From: Nakamurella sp. A5-74
Lineage (GTDB): Bacteria > Actinomycetota > Actinomycetes > Mycobacteriales > Nakamurellaceae
Assembly: GCF_040438885.1 (NCBI RefSeq)
Contig: NZ_CP159218.1
Coordinates: 3,720,001-3,784,000 of the forward strand
DNA length: 64,000 bases
Direction of reading: 5' to 3'
Of this stretch, positions 1-10,055 are shown one piece after another. The notes below the pieces were generated by a model, which did not search any database, was not told the DNA's origin, and saw only the letters and a list, made by a program, of their open reading frames with translations. Position 1 is the first letter of the stretch, and the number at the start of each line of letters is the position of its first letter. Both the position numbers and the translations under genes were made by a program.

Positions 1-39
1 GAAAGCTACCACACGCATCTGGATGACGGTGGCAACTGA
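1..39 (+). CDS. 3' end of an unidentified gene (partial)
   Basis: The first 39 bases read in frame 1 as ESYHTHLDDGGN followed by TGA. The gene would begin outside the window on the left. Thirteen codons are too few to name a family, and the reading frame is chosen only because it is open to the window edge. The 131 bases that follow, up to the TerD-domain gene, show no gene. Confidence 0.3.
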   Translation, partial: ESYHTHLDDGGN

Positions 40-170
40 CCCTTGAGCCTGCCTGTGCGCGCACGCCCGGCCGTCCGGCAGGACCTCGACCGCTCGAGAC
101 CTCTGCATCCGCTCCGGCGGCGGCGCGCCTGTCAGGGGTCCCGATCAGACAGCGTGCCATTCTCTGACTC

Positions 171-2270
171 ATGCCATCCGCAGGGGAACTTCCGGTCCAT
201 CTGTCCAAGGGTGCGAATCTCGCCCTGCGATCGCTCGATGAGGAGCTCGGCTCGGTCACCGTCATCCTGGAGACCGAGGGAAGTGAGGGAACGGCCGTCG
301 ACGCCGACGTCAGTGTCCTGCTGCTCGGCGACGACGGGCGGGTGCGGTCCAACGACGACCTGATCTTCTACAACCAGCCGGTCGGCGCCGACGGAGCCGT
401 GCACCTGCGCGACAAAATCAGGACCGACCACCAATCGACGCCCGTTGCGAGTGACGTGGTGACCGTCGAACTCGACGACCTCCCCGACGACGTCGCCCGC
501 ATCGTGCTGTCCGCGAGCCTGGATCCCACCCTCGGCATCACCTTCGCCGCAGCATCGTCGGTGACGTTGAGGATTGCCCGGTCGTCCGACGCCCAAGAAC
601 TCGTGATCTTCGGCCTCGAGGCATTGAGCTCCGAGACTGCGATGCTGTTCGGAGAGTTCTACCGCCGGGCCGGCGAGTGGAAGATCCGGGCCATCGGTCA
701 GGGATTCGCCGACGGGCTGACGGCGCTGGTCACCGAGTTCGGCGTGGACGTCGACAATTCCGAGCCGGCACTCGGGGAGGACCTGAGCGCAGATGACTCG
801 ACTTCGGATGCATCTGCCGAGGCGAACACTTCGAACCCCTCCTCCCCGGTCATGACCGAGGAGGCGCTGCCGGTCGAGATCACCCCGGTGCCCGCTGGGA
901 CGACGCGGGACGACACCGCCCCCGAACCCGCTCGTACGGCCAAGGTCTCGGTGCGCCGATCCACCCGTGCGCCGAAACTCCCCACCGACTGGGATCGGAC
1001 GATCCCGGCGGACACCGACGCCGACTGGCAACGTGCCCGGCTGTTCCCCGTTGCCGGCATCGGTGGAGCCGAGGAGCAGGAGAGGCGCGCCACCTCGGCA
1101 CTGCTCGCGGTTCTCGGCATCGTGAGGGAATTCGGACGGGCGGTCACCGCGCGAGTGGGAGCCCCAGCAGGAGCAGTGACGACGTTCATCGAAGTTCCTT
1201 TCGGACTCGACGAGCAGGCCTACCGGCCGGACGGGGTGATCACCGTCAAGCGGGGACAACGCGAATGGCGCGCTCTCGTCGAGGTCAAGACTTCGGACGG
1301 GAAATTGAACTTCGAACAGGTCGATCACTACGTCGAGATCGCGCGCGCCAAGAACTTCGATGCCGTCATCACGATCAGCAATCAGCTCGCCGGATCCAAC
1401 GACGAGCACCCGATCGCCTTCGACCGCCGCAAACTCAAGAAGGTCTCGCTCCACCATCTCTCCTGGGAACAGATCCGGACCGACGCGATTCTGCTGTCGC
1501 GTCATGCCCGGGCAGCCGACAACACACAGGCCGTGGTGCTGGACGAGTTCCTCCGCTACATGGAGCACCCGCGATCCGGTCTGCACGGCTTCACCGACAT
1601 GGGCCCCGAATGGGTCAAAATCCGCGATGCCGTCAAACACCGCACACTCCGGGCAAGCGACAAGGGCTGCGCCGAGGTGATCGCGCACTTCGATCAACTG
1701 GTGCGGCACATCGGGTTGCAGCTGACCAGTCTACTCGGAGTGGAGACGTCGATCCAGCCCCCGCGGGCACGGGCAGACGGGACCACCCGGCCTCAACAGC
1801 TGGCCGACTCGGGTCAGCTGTTCGGGTCGATCCGCGTCCCCGGCGCAGTCGACGCCCTGGTGATCACCAACGACCTGCGGTCCGAGCGAGTGGGGGTTTC
1901 GATCCAGGTCGATGCGCCCCGCGATGGCCGCCCGTTGACGCGGATCAATTGGCTGCTCCGTCAGATCCCGGACGCCCGCGATGCTCTGCGTGTCGAGGCA
2001 CTGCTCGCCGGTGGCCGCGGACTCTCCACCGCGGAGCTCCTCGGATCGGTCCGGAAGAAGCCCGAACTGCTGGTGCCCGCTGATGGACGGGACATCAGGG
2101 CGTTCCGCCTGACGTTGGAACTCCCGATGGGGACCAAACGGAACTCCGGGACCGGCGGCGTGATCCGCTCGGTCCATCAGGCGACCACTCACCTCTACGC
2201 CGAGGTCGTGCAGCACCTGCGACCGTGGAACGCGAAACCCCCACAGCTCACCGCACCAACGCCGGACTGA
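171..2270 (+). CDS. TerD-domain protein with C-terminal PD-(D/E)XK nuclease-like region
   Basis: A 699-residue protein. Residues ~8-190 resemble the TerD/CABP1 calcium-binding stress domain: LSKGANLAL at the start, then VDADVSVLLLGDDGRVRSNDDLIFYNQP, which carries the acidic residues and the FYN motif of the family (the motif is shown here only as its key stretches VDADVSVLLL and LIFYNQP). Residues ~190-290 are an acidic, Pro/Thr-rich linker. Residues ~310-470 hold RPDGVI, then ALVEVKT, then FEQVDHY, the D...ExK plus Q-x3-Y pattern of PD-(D/E)XK nucleases. TerD proteins are usually ~190 residues, so the C-terminal 500 residues are an added module. No ter operon partner is adjacent. The nuclease assignment is inference from motifs; a non-catalytic restriction-like fold is possible. 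ATG at 171 is the first start; no strong Shine-Dalgarno is visible. Confidence 0.75.
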   Translation: MPSAGELPVHLSKGANLALRSLDEELGSVTVILETEGSEGTAVDADVSVLLLGDDGRVRSNDDLIFYNQPVGADGAVHLRDKIRTDHQSTPVASDVVTVELDDLPDDVARIVLSASLDPTLGITFAAASSVTLRIARSSDAQELVIFGLEALSSETAMLFGEFYRRAGEWKIRAIGQGFADGLTALVTEFGVDVDNSEPALGEDLSADDSTSDASAEANTSNPSSPVMTEEALPVEITPVPAGTTRDDTAPEPARTAKVSVRRSTRAPKLPTDWDRTIPADTDADWQRARLFPVAGIGGAEEQERRATSALLAVLGIVREFGRAVTARVGAPAGAVTTFIEVPFGLDEQAYRPDGVITVKRGQREWRALVEVKTSDGKLNFEQVDHYVEIARAKNFDAVITISNQLAGSNDEHPIAFDRRKLKKVSLHHLSWEQIRTDAILLSRHARAADNTQAVVLDEFLRYMEHPRSGLHGFTDMGPEWVKIRDAVKHRTLRASDKGCAEVIAHFDQLVRHIGLQLTSLLGVETSIQPPRARADGTTRPQQLADSGQLFGSIRVPGAVDALVITNDLRSERVGVSIQVDAPRDGRPLTRINWLLRQIPDARDALRVEALLAGGRGLSTAELLGSVRKKPELLVPADGRDIRAFRLTLELPMGTKRNSGTGGVIRSVHQATTHLYAEVVQHLRPWNAKPPQLTAPTPD

Positions 2271-2378
2271 GCCGATCGCCGTCCACAGCCGACTGCGCTG
2301 CCCACGGGGCCGACTACAGCGCAGCCGCATTCTCGATGGTCGTCTCCAGCCCCGAATCGGGCCACAGCCGACCATTCA

Positions 2379-2427
2379 GCATGCGCCGGGCCGATCAGCA
2401 TGCGCCGGACCGGATGGGCATGCGCCG
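2379..2427. repeat. Three phased GCATGCGCCG repeats upstream of TauE-like gene
   Basis: GCATGCGCCG occurs at 2379-2388, 2398-2407 and 2418-2427, spaced 19 and 20 bp, about two helical turns. Each copy contains the palindrome GCATGC. The cluster lies 65-113 bp before the GTG start of the exporter, where an operator could sit. A regulator is not known; chance in GC-rich DNA is not excluded. Confidence 0.5.
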
Positions 2428-2491
2428 CGTTCGTTGGATGACGCGGGGCGATCCGGTCCTGCCGCCCGCGCGGCAATGATCTGATGGTCAG

Positions 2492-3211
2492 GTGACGGTT
2501 CTCGCTGCGGTGCTGATCGCTGCCGTCGCGGGTTTCGCACAATCGGTGTCCGGCTTCGGGTTCGCTTTGCTGTCAGTGCCACTGCTCGTCCCGTTCGTGG
2601 GGGCGCCGGCAGCCGTGGTCGCCGCCACCGGGCTGGGTTTCGTGCTCTCCGTCGGCACGAGCGTCCATCAGCGTGCTCACATTCCGTGGCGCACGGTGGT
2701 GGTGGTCTCCTCGACCGCATTGATCGGCCTGCCGGTCGGCCTGCTGGCGCTGCGTCTGTTGGATGCCCGCTGGCTGTCGCTGCTCATCGGCTGTGTCGTG
2801 ATCGGGATGACCGTGCTGATCGCACGGCCCCGCACCCGGCCCGTCCCTGGCCGAGCAGTCGGGGTGGCCGGCGTGGTGAGCGGTGCACTGCTCACCTCCA
2901 CCGGGATGAACGGCCCGCCGCTGGTCCTCGCGCTCCAAGGCGCCGGGCTCACGCCACGCGCGTTCCGCGCCTGCTTGCAGGCCGCCTTCGCGCTCCAGGA
3001 CATCGCGGCGATCATCGGGTTCGCGGTGGTCGGCCGGATCGGATCCGACGCCCTCACGGTGGTGGCCGCCGGCATCCCCGGCCTCGCGGTCGGCTGGTTG
3101 ATCGGCGACCGGGTGTTCAGCCGAATCGATCCGAAAACCTTCCGGCGGCTGGTGCTGGCCCTGCTGGTGGCGACCGGAACGCTCGCGGTCGTGCAGGCCA
3201 TCCTGGGTTGA
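2492..3211 (+). CDS. TauE/SafE-family membrane exporter
   Basis: A 239-residue hydrophobic protein of the TauE/SafE (sulfite exporter, DUF81) family, expected to move a small anion such as sulfite or a sulfonate-derived product across the cytoplasmic membrane. It begins VLAAVLIAAVAGFAQSVSG, with the Gly/Phe-rich first segment (GFAQSVSGFGFALLSVPLL) typical of the family, and shows about seven membrane segments with a second family-like block (TSTGMNGPPLVLAL) near residue 135. Length matches the family. The start is GTG. It stands alone, converging on the NAD(P)-binding gene 13 bp downstream. The substrate cannot be told from sequence. Confidence 0.8.
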   Translation: MTVLAAVLIAAVAGFAQSVSGFGFALLSVPLLVPFVGAPAAVVAATGLGFVLSVGTSVHQRAHIPWRTVVVVSSTALIGLPVGLLALRLLDARWLSLLIGCVVIGMTVLIARPRTRPVPGRAVGVAGVVSGALLTSTGMNGPPLVLALQGAGLTPRAFRACLQAAFALQDIAAIIGFAVVGRIGSDALTVVAAGIPGLAVGWLIGDRVFSRIDPKTFRRLVLALLVATGTLAVVQAILG

Positions 3212-3224
3212 GGCTGCGAAGGCC

Positions 3225-3884
3225 TCAGCTCCGCAGTGCGGCCAGCGCCTCGTCGATCGGGGTGGCACCGTTGTTGAACTCGATGGTGCGCCGGATGGTC
3301 GCCGGGGTCTGCAGCACCGCCGCGATGACGGCGGCGACATCGTCGCGGCTGACCTCGCCCGCTGAGGCGCCGGCGTCGGCCGTCTCGATCAACCCGGTGC
3401 CGGCGTCGAGGGTCAGCGAGCTCGGGGCGACGATCGTCCACTCCCGGTCGCTCGCGCGCAGGTACTCGTCGGCCTCCGCCTTGGCCTGGGCATAGGCGTG
3501 GAAGGAATTCTCCTCCGGGACACCGTGGTCGAGCCCAGCACCGAAGTACGACACCAGCACAAACCTGGCGACGCCGGCTGCTGCCGCGGCATCGACCGCC
3601 CGGATCGCAGCGTCACGATCGACGGCGAAGGTGCGCGCGGCATCCCCGCCGCCGGCGCCGGCGCTGAACACGACGGCGTCATGACCGGCAATCACGGCGG
3701 TGAGCGAATCCACCGTCGCCGACTCGATGTCGGCGACGACGCTCGAAGCCCCGGCCTCGGCCACGTCCACCCCGTGGTCCGGATTGCGGACCACCGAGTC
3801 GACCTCGGCTCCGTCGGCGCTCAGTAACTTCGCCAGCCGGAGAGCGATCTTGCCGTGGCCGCCGAGAATGACAACACGAGTCAT
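3225..3884 (-). CDS. NAD(P)-binding oxidoreductase (atypical SDR / NmrA-like)
   Basis: A 219-residue Rossmann-fold protein. The N-terminus VVILGGHGKIALRLAKLL carries a GGxGxIxxxL dinucleotide-binding loop; VVADIES and VVFSAGAGGG follow as in NAD(P)H-binding DUF/NmrA-type proteins, and HAYAQAKAEAD supplies a YxxxK-like pair. The open frame extends further upstream, but the ATG at 3884 is preceded by GAAGGGG about 10 nt away and begins directly at the Rossmann strand, so it is the preferred start. It follows fgd by 41 bp on the same strand and is probably cotranscribed with it. The substrate is unknown. Confidence 0.8.
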   Translation of the reverse strand: MTRVVILGGHGKIALRLAKLLSADGAEVDSVVRNPDHGVDVAEAGASSVVADIESATVDSLTAVIAGHDAVVFSAGAGGGDAARTFAVDRDAAIRAVDAAAAAGVARFVLVSYFGAGLDHGVPEENSFHAYAQAKAEADEYLRASDREWTIVAPSSLTLDAGTGLIETADAGASAGEVSRDDVAAVIAAVLQTPATIRRTIEFNNGATPIDEALAALRS

Positions 3885-3925
3885 GCGTTTGCCCCTTCGA
3901 GGGATCAATGAATTGTCTGCGGGGC

Positions 3926-4927
3926 TCAGCCGAGTTCGCGGAGCTTGGGCAGCACCTCGGCGCCGTAGAGCTCCAGGAAGCGGGCCTGGTCGGGCCCGGG
4001 GGCGTGGAACACCAGGTGCTTGAAGCCGAGGTCGATGTATGTCTTGATCTTCTCCACGTGCTCGTCCGGATCGGCCGAGACGATCCACCGGGACGCAGCC
4101 CGCTCGACCGGCAGCGCATCGGCGAGCCGCTGCATCTCGATCGGGTCGTGGACGTGCGTCTTCTCCTCGGGCGACAACGCCAGCGCAGCCCAGTACTTGG
4201 TGTCCTGCAGGGCGCGCTCGGGATCGTGGTCGAAGGACACCTTCATCTCGATCATCAGGTCGAGGTCGTCCAGCGACCGCCCCGCCTTGCCCGCACCTTC
4301 CGCCAGCGCCGGCAGCAGGGTGTCGGAGTAGAGCTCGGGCGCCTTGCCGGACGTGGTGATGAAGCCGTCACCCACCCGGCCGGCCATCCGGGTCGCTGCC
4401 GGACCCGACGCACCGATGTAGATCGGCACGGGTGAGTCCGGGCGGTCGTAGATGGTGGCGTTCTCGACCGTGTAGTAAGTGCCCTCCGAGGTGACGCGCT
4501 CGCCGTCCCACAACTGCTTGATCAGCGCGATCGCCTCCTTGAGACGGGCGAAGCGCTCCTTGCCGTCGGGCCATTCGAGCCCGAGCGCGACCTCGTTGAG
4601 CGACTCCCCCGACCCGACGCCGAGGATGACGCGCCCCGGGAACAGCACGCCGAGCGTCGCGAATGCCTGGGCGATGACGGCCGGGTGGTAGCGGAAGGTG
4701 GGTGTGAGCACCGAGGTGCCCAGGATGATCTTCTCGGTCTTCGCTCCGGCGGCACCGAGCCAGGGCAGCGCGGCCGGCGCGTGGCCGCCGTCGTGCCGCC
4801 AGGGCTGGAAGTGGTCGGAGATCCACGCCGACTCGAAACCTGCCTGTTCGGCGATCACGGTGAAGTCCACGAGCTCGCGCGGACCGAACTGCTCTGCAGA
4901 TGCCTTGTACCCGAAGCGGAGTGCCAT
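3926..4927 (-). CDS. fgd: F420-dependent glucose-6-phosphate dehydrogenase
   Basis: A 333-residue luciferase-fold enzyme that oxidises glucose-6-phosphate to 6-phosphogluconolactone while reducing coenzyme F420, supplying F420H2 to cytoplasmic reductases. It matches the mycobacterial Fgd1 pattern along its length: GYKASAEQF at the N-terminus, SDHFQPWRH with the His39 and Trp43 equivalents of the active site, [28 protein letters not shown] with the catalytic Glu, and [13 protein letters not shown] and [11 protein letters not shown] near the C-terminus. Length is as expected for the family. ATG at 4927 is six nt after a TAGGGT hexamer, suggesting a leaderless transcript. The window therefore comes from an F420-using actinobacterium. 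Confidence 0.93.
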   Translation of the reverse strand: MALRFGYKASAEQFGPRELVDFTVIAEQAGFESAWISDHFQPWRHDGGHAPAALPWLGAAGAKTEKIILGTSVLTPTFRYHPAVIAQAFATLGVLFPGRVILGVGSGESLNEVALGLEWPDGKERFARLKEAIALIKQLWDGERVTSEGTYYTVENATIYDRPDSPVPIYIGASGPAATRMAGRVGDGFITTSGKAPELYSDTLLPALAEGAGKAGRSLDDLDLMIEMKVSFDHDPERALQDTKYWAALALSPEEKTHVHDPIEMQRLADALPVERAASRWIVSADPDEHVEKIKTYIDLGFKHLVFHAPGPDQARFLELYGAEVLPKLRELG

Positions 4928-4933
4928 GCCTCC

Positions 4934-4939
4934 ACCCTA
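4934..4939 (-). promoter_or_regulatory. Putative -10 of leaderless fgd promoter
   Basis: TAGGGT on the minus strand ends 6 nt before the fgd ATG. TAnnnT at this distance places transcription start at or next to the start codon, the leaderless arrangement common in actinobacteria. GGAGG also lies 1 nt before ATG, too close for a normal Shine-Dalgarno. Confidence 0.5.
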
Positions 4940-4981
4940 CGAGCGTTCACCGGATCCGTCCCACAGAACACTTCACCAATC

Positions 4982-5000
4982 GGTACAGTGTTGGTACAGT
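4982..5000 (+). promoter_or_regulatory. Direct repeat GGTACAGT x2, promoter/operator of arsR-like gene
   Basis: GGTACAGT occurs at 4982-4989 and 4993-5000, 11 bp apart (one helical turn). The second TACAGT (4995-5000) ends 6 nt before the ATG at 5007 and can serve as the -10 of a leaderless transcript. The repeat overlaps the core promoter, so it is a plausible autoregulatory operator; this is inference. Confidence 0.5.
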
Positions 5001-5006
5001 CGGACG

Positions 5007-5348
5007 ATGTCCACCAACGCCGCTCTCGACGCCGCCGCAACGGCGATCGCGAACCCGACGCGTCGGCAGCTGATCGAGCATCTCGCCACCGGACCGACCA
5101 GCGTCAGCACCCTGGCCGAACTGCTCGAGGTGACCCTGCCTGCAGTGCTGAAACAACTCGGCATCCTCGAGCGCGCCGGCATCGTCGCCCGACACAAGAC
5201 CGGACGGGTTGTGACGGTTGCGCTCGTCCCCGGAAGCCTTGCGCCGCTGCAGGAATGGGCCCTCCAGAGTCACCTGTTCTGGACCGGTCACCTCGACCGG
5301 TTCGCCGCCCACGTCTCACCGACCCGACCCGAAACAGGCCCGAAATGA
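5007..5348 (+). CDS. ArsR-family winged-helix transcriptional regulator
   Basis: A 113-residue regulator. ANPTRRQLIEHLATG and VSTLAELLEVTLPAVLKQL followed by LERAGIVARHKTGR is the standard ArsR winged helix, ending in a W-rich tail (LQEWALQSHLFWTGHLDRF) seen in the subgroup paired with SRPBCC proteins. No CxC metal site of the ArsR/SmtB type is present, so it is probably not a metal sensor. The open frame extends upstream, but ATG 5007 follows a TACAGT -10 by 6 nt and starts at the conserved region. Its stop overlaps the ATG of the next gene (ATGA), indicating translational coupling. Confidence 0.88.
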   Translation: MSTNAALDAAATAIANPTRRQLIEHLATGPTSVSTLAELLEVTLPAVLKQLGILERAGIVARHKTGRVVTVALVPGSLAPLQEWALQSHLFWTGHLDRFAAHVSPTRPETGPK

Positions 5349-5791
5349 CAGCACTGACCTTCACGCGCGCCGTCGCCACCGACCCCGACAGCGCGTTCGA
5401 CGCCTGGACCGATCCCGCCGAGCTGGCCCGCTGGTGGTGGCCACAGTGGCCCGACACCCAGTACGAGTTGGACGTCCGCGTGGGCGGTGGCTACCGGATC
5501 CACAGTTCGCAGGTCGGGATGGGCATCCGAGGCGAGTACATGGCCGTCGACCGGCCGGCCGGCTTCACCATGACCTGGGTCTGGGTCGAGGACGGCGAGA
5601 CTCCCCCGGCCGAACCGGAGTCGGTCGACACCGTGCAGGTCAGCTTCACCGCGACCGACGCCGGCACGACGGTGACGATCGTCCACACCACCGGCGTCGC
5701 AGCCGAGAACTACCGCCAGGGCTGGGAGGACGTGCTCGCCCGGCTGCCCGGGGTGCTCCGAAACGAGAACGTGACGGAGGACGGCCGCTGA
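5345..5791 (+). CDS. SRPBCC (AHSA1-like) domain protein
   Basis: A 148-residue START/Bet v1-like protein. TRAVATDPDSAFDAWTDPA followed by LARWWWPQ, GGGYRI and NYRQGWEDVLARL are hallmarks of the AHSA1-like SRPBCC group, a helix-grip fold with a hydrophobic ligand cavity. These proteins are commonly encoded directly after an ArsR-like regulator, as here, where start and stop overlap by 4 nt (ATGA at 5345-5348). Ligand and function are unknown; a role as ligand-binding or stress protein controlled by the upstream regulator is inferred from context. Confidence 0.85.
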   Translation: MTALTFTRAVATDPDSAFDAWTDPAELARWWWPQWPDTQYELDVRVGGGYRIHSSQVGMGIRGEYMAVDRPAGFTMTWVWVEDGETPPAEPESVDTVQVSFTATDAGTTVTIVHTTGVAAENYRQGWEDVLARLPGVLRNENVTEDGR

Positions 5792-5973
5792 CGGAGGAAA
5801 ACAGCAGGAGCCAGTGCGGGAATGCTCAGCGAGCGGCCACTGTGCGACACGCACCGAGGGCGCCGTCACGTCGTGACCAGCAGATGGCCGCCGACTCGAA
5901 TTTCGGCAGGACGCCCTGCGGAATCGCCCATCGACGGCCATATCCTCGTCACTCGTTTCGGAACAGAGCGACA

Positions 5974-6008
5974 GGATCTCGTCGCGCTCGTTCCTCGCTT
6001 GCTCGATC
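5974..6008 (-). repeat. Dispersed intergenic repeat, copy A
   Basis: Read on the minus strand it begins GATCGAGCAAGCGAGGAACG and ends in CGAGATCC. It aligns base for base over most of its length with copy D at 13248, with only scattered substitutions. It lies in the 3' region of the sdh operon. Confidence 0.6.
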
Positions 6009-6024
6009 ACCAAAACCCGCGACT

Positions 6025-6051
6025 GGATCTCGACTCCTCCGTCGCTCGATC
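6025..6051 (-). repeat. Dispersed intergenic repeat, shortened copy B
   Basis: The minus strand reads GATCGAGCGACGGAGGAGTC then GAGATCC, a version of the family lacking the central GAACGAG segment. It is 17 bp from copy A. Confidence 0.5.
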
Positions 6052-6091
6052 ACCGATGGGGTTGTTGCCGTCGTCGACGACGGTGACCGGA

Positions 6092-6198
6092 CGCGGCTGT
6101 GCCCCGGGTCAGGGAGTGGCTCGGGCATGGGCGGGTATCCGCCGGGTGAGCCTGCGAACCCGCGGATCCCGCCGGGCGGGACCCGGGGCACAGCCGCG
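6092..6198. repeat. 19-bp perfect inverted repeat
   Basis: Arms at 6092-6110 (CGCGGCTGTGCCCCGGGTC) and 6180-6198 are exact reverse complements, separated by 69 bp that itself contains GC-rich partial palindromes. It lies between two convergent genes, so it may form a bidirectional terminator or a structured RNA. The segment GTGAGCCTGCGAACC inside the loop (6146-6160) recurs in inverse orientation at 13066-13080. Confidence 0.65.
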
Positions 6199-6241
6199 GC
6201 CGACCCCCAGAGAGTTTCCTGCGAACCGGCGCGTCCAGCGT

Positions 6242-6272
6242 GTCTCGTCACGCTCGTTCCTCGCTGCTCGAC
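6242..6272 (-). repeat. Dispersed intergenic repeat, copy C
   Basis: The minus strand reads GTCGAGCAGCGAGGAACGAG then CGTGACGAGAC, a diverged member of the same family as copies A and D. It sits 47 bp from the sdhB stop. Confidence 0.5.
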
Positions 6273-6318
6273 AACCGGGGCAAGCAGCGCCCTCATCCGT
6301 GGGCACGGACAGGGAAAA

Positions 6319-9194
<2,876 letters not shown>

Positions 9195-9210
9195 GGAATT
9201 ACCTCTCCCG

Positions 9211-9921
9211 CTACTTGATGACGCCGATGAGGATGAGGAACGGCGGGATGGTGAACCCGACGGAGATCACCAGGGCGATCACCCATCCCGTGATCCGTGC
9301 GACCCGACGGGACAACGCCGAGCTCGTCCATCCGAGGGTCTGACTGGCACTGAACACCCCGTGGTGCAGATGCATCGCCAGGGCGAACATCGCCGCCAGG
9401 TAGATCAAGAACACCCACCACAGCGAGAACCCGTTGACCAGCCGGTCGAAGGGGCTGCCCGCATCCCCGCCCGGGGTGATGGTCCTGGTGGTGAACTGCA
9501 GGATGTGGAACACGATGAACAGCAGCAGCGCCACGCCACCCCAGCGCATCCAGCGGGACGACAGCGATGAGCTGACCGCCTTCTTCACCGCGTACCGCTG
9601 GGTACGGGCGTCCTGCGCGCGCTTCCACAGCTTGAAGGCGGCATACGCGTGACCGACCAGGCTGAGGATCAGCACCGCCCGGATGATCCAGAGCAGCCCG
9701 GAGTACGGCAGGATCGGCTCACCGAAGGTCCGCAGGTGCTCGGCGTAGGTGTCGAAGGACTCCTTGCCGCTGATCGCCTTGAGGTTGCCGTACATGTGCA
9801 GCAGGACGTAGCCGATGAAGATGATGCCGGTACCGGCCATCAACAACTTCAGGGCGACCGTGGTACGTCGGCCCTTCGGTGGGCCTGCGGGTTTGGACAC
9901 CGCTCGAGTGTTCGTGGACAC
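9211..9921 (-). CDS. sdhC: Succinate dehydrogenase membrane anchor (cytochrome b subunit)
   Basis: A 236-residue membrane protein with five hydrophobic segments, of the single-subunit, di-heme B type anchor that reduces menaquinone. Candidate heme ligands are the His in HMYGN, GHAYAAF, FHILQF and HLHHG. The organisation with one fused anchor followed by flavoprotein and iron-sulfur genes is that of mycobacterial Sdh1. The frame opens at 9948, but GTG 9921 lies 6 nt after a TACGGT hexamer, so a leaderless start at VSTNTRAV is preferred over the upstream one. Confidence 0.88.
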   Translation of the reverse strand: MSTNTRAVSKPAGPPKGRRTTVALKLLMAGTGIIFIGYVLLHMYGNLKAISGKESFDTYAEHLRTFGEPILPYSGLLWIIRAVLILSLVGHAYAAFKLWKRAQDARTQRYAVKKAVSSSLSSRWMRWGGVALLLFIVFHILQFTTRTITPGGDAGSPFDRLVNGFSLWWVFLIYLAAMFALAMHLHHGVFSASQTLGWTSSALSRRVARITGWVIALVISVGFTIPPFLILIGVIK

Positions 9922-9927
9922 CGCATC

Positions 9928-9933
9928 ACCGTA
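9928..9933 (-). promoter_or_regulatory. Putative -10 of leaderless sdhC promoter
   Basis: TACGGT on the minus strand ends 6 nt before the GTG at 9921. The spacing and TAnnnT pattern match the other leaderless candidates in the window. Confidence 0.45.
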
Positions 9934-10055
9934 GCCCCGGAGACACACACGGACGAAGTCAGGACAGCCTCAGGGGGCCCCACGTCATCGACGTCACAGA
10001 CCCGATGGCGGCACACCGCCCGAATCAGGCCATACCGCCGATGCGAGCCGGTTGT

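Larger units (their letters stand above)
5792..6318. other. Non-coding convergent region rich in repeats
   Basis: This 527-bp stretch separates the convergent SRPBCC gene and sdhB. No convincing gene was found on either strand. It holds three copies of a short dispersed repeat and a 19-bp perfect inverted repeat, described separately. Confidence 0.7.

Noticed and set aside
5374-5791. Metal-sensing role for the ArsR-like regulator and its partner
   Set aside because: No Cys or His metal-binding motif was found in the regulator, and SRPBCC partners are not metal-resistance proteins.
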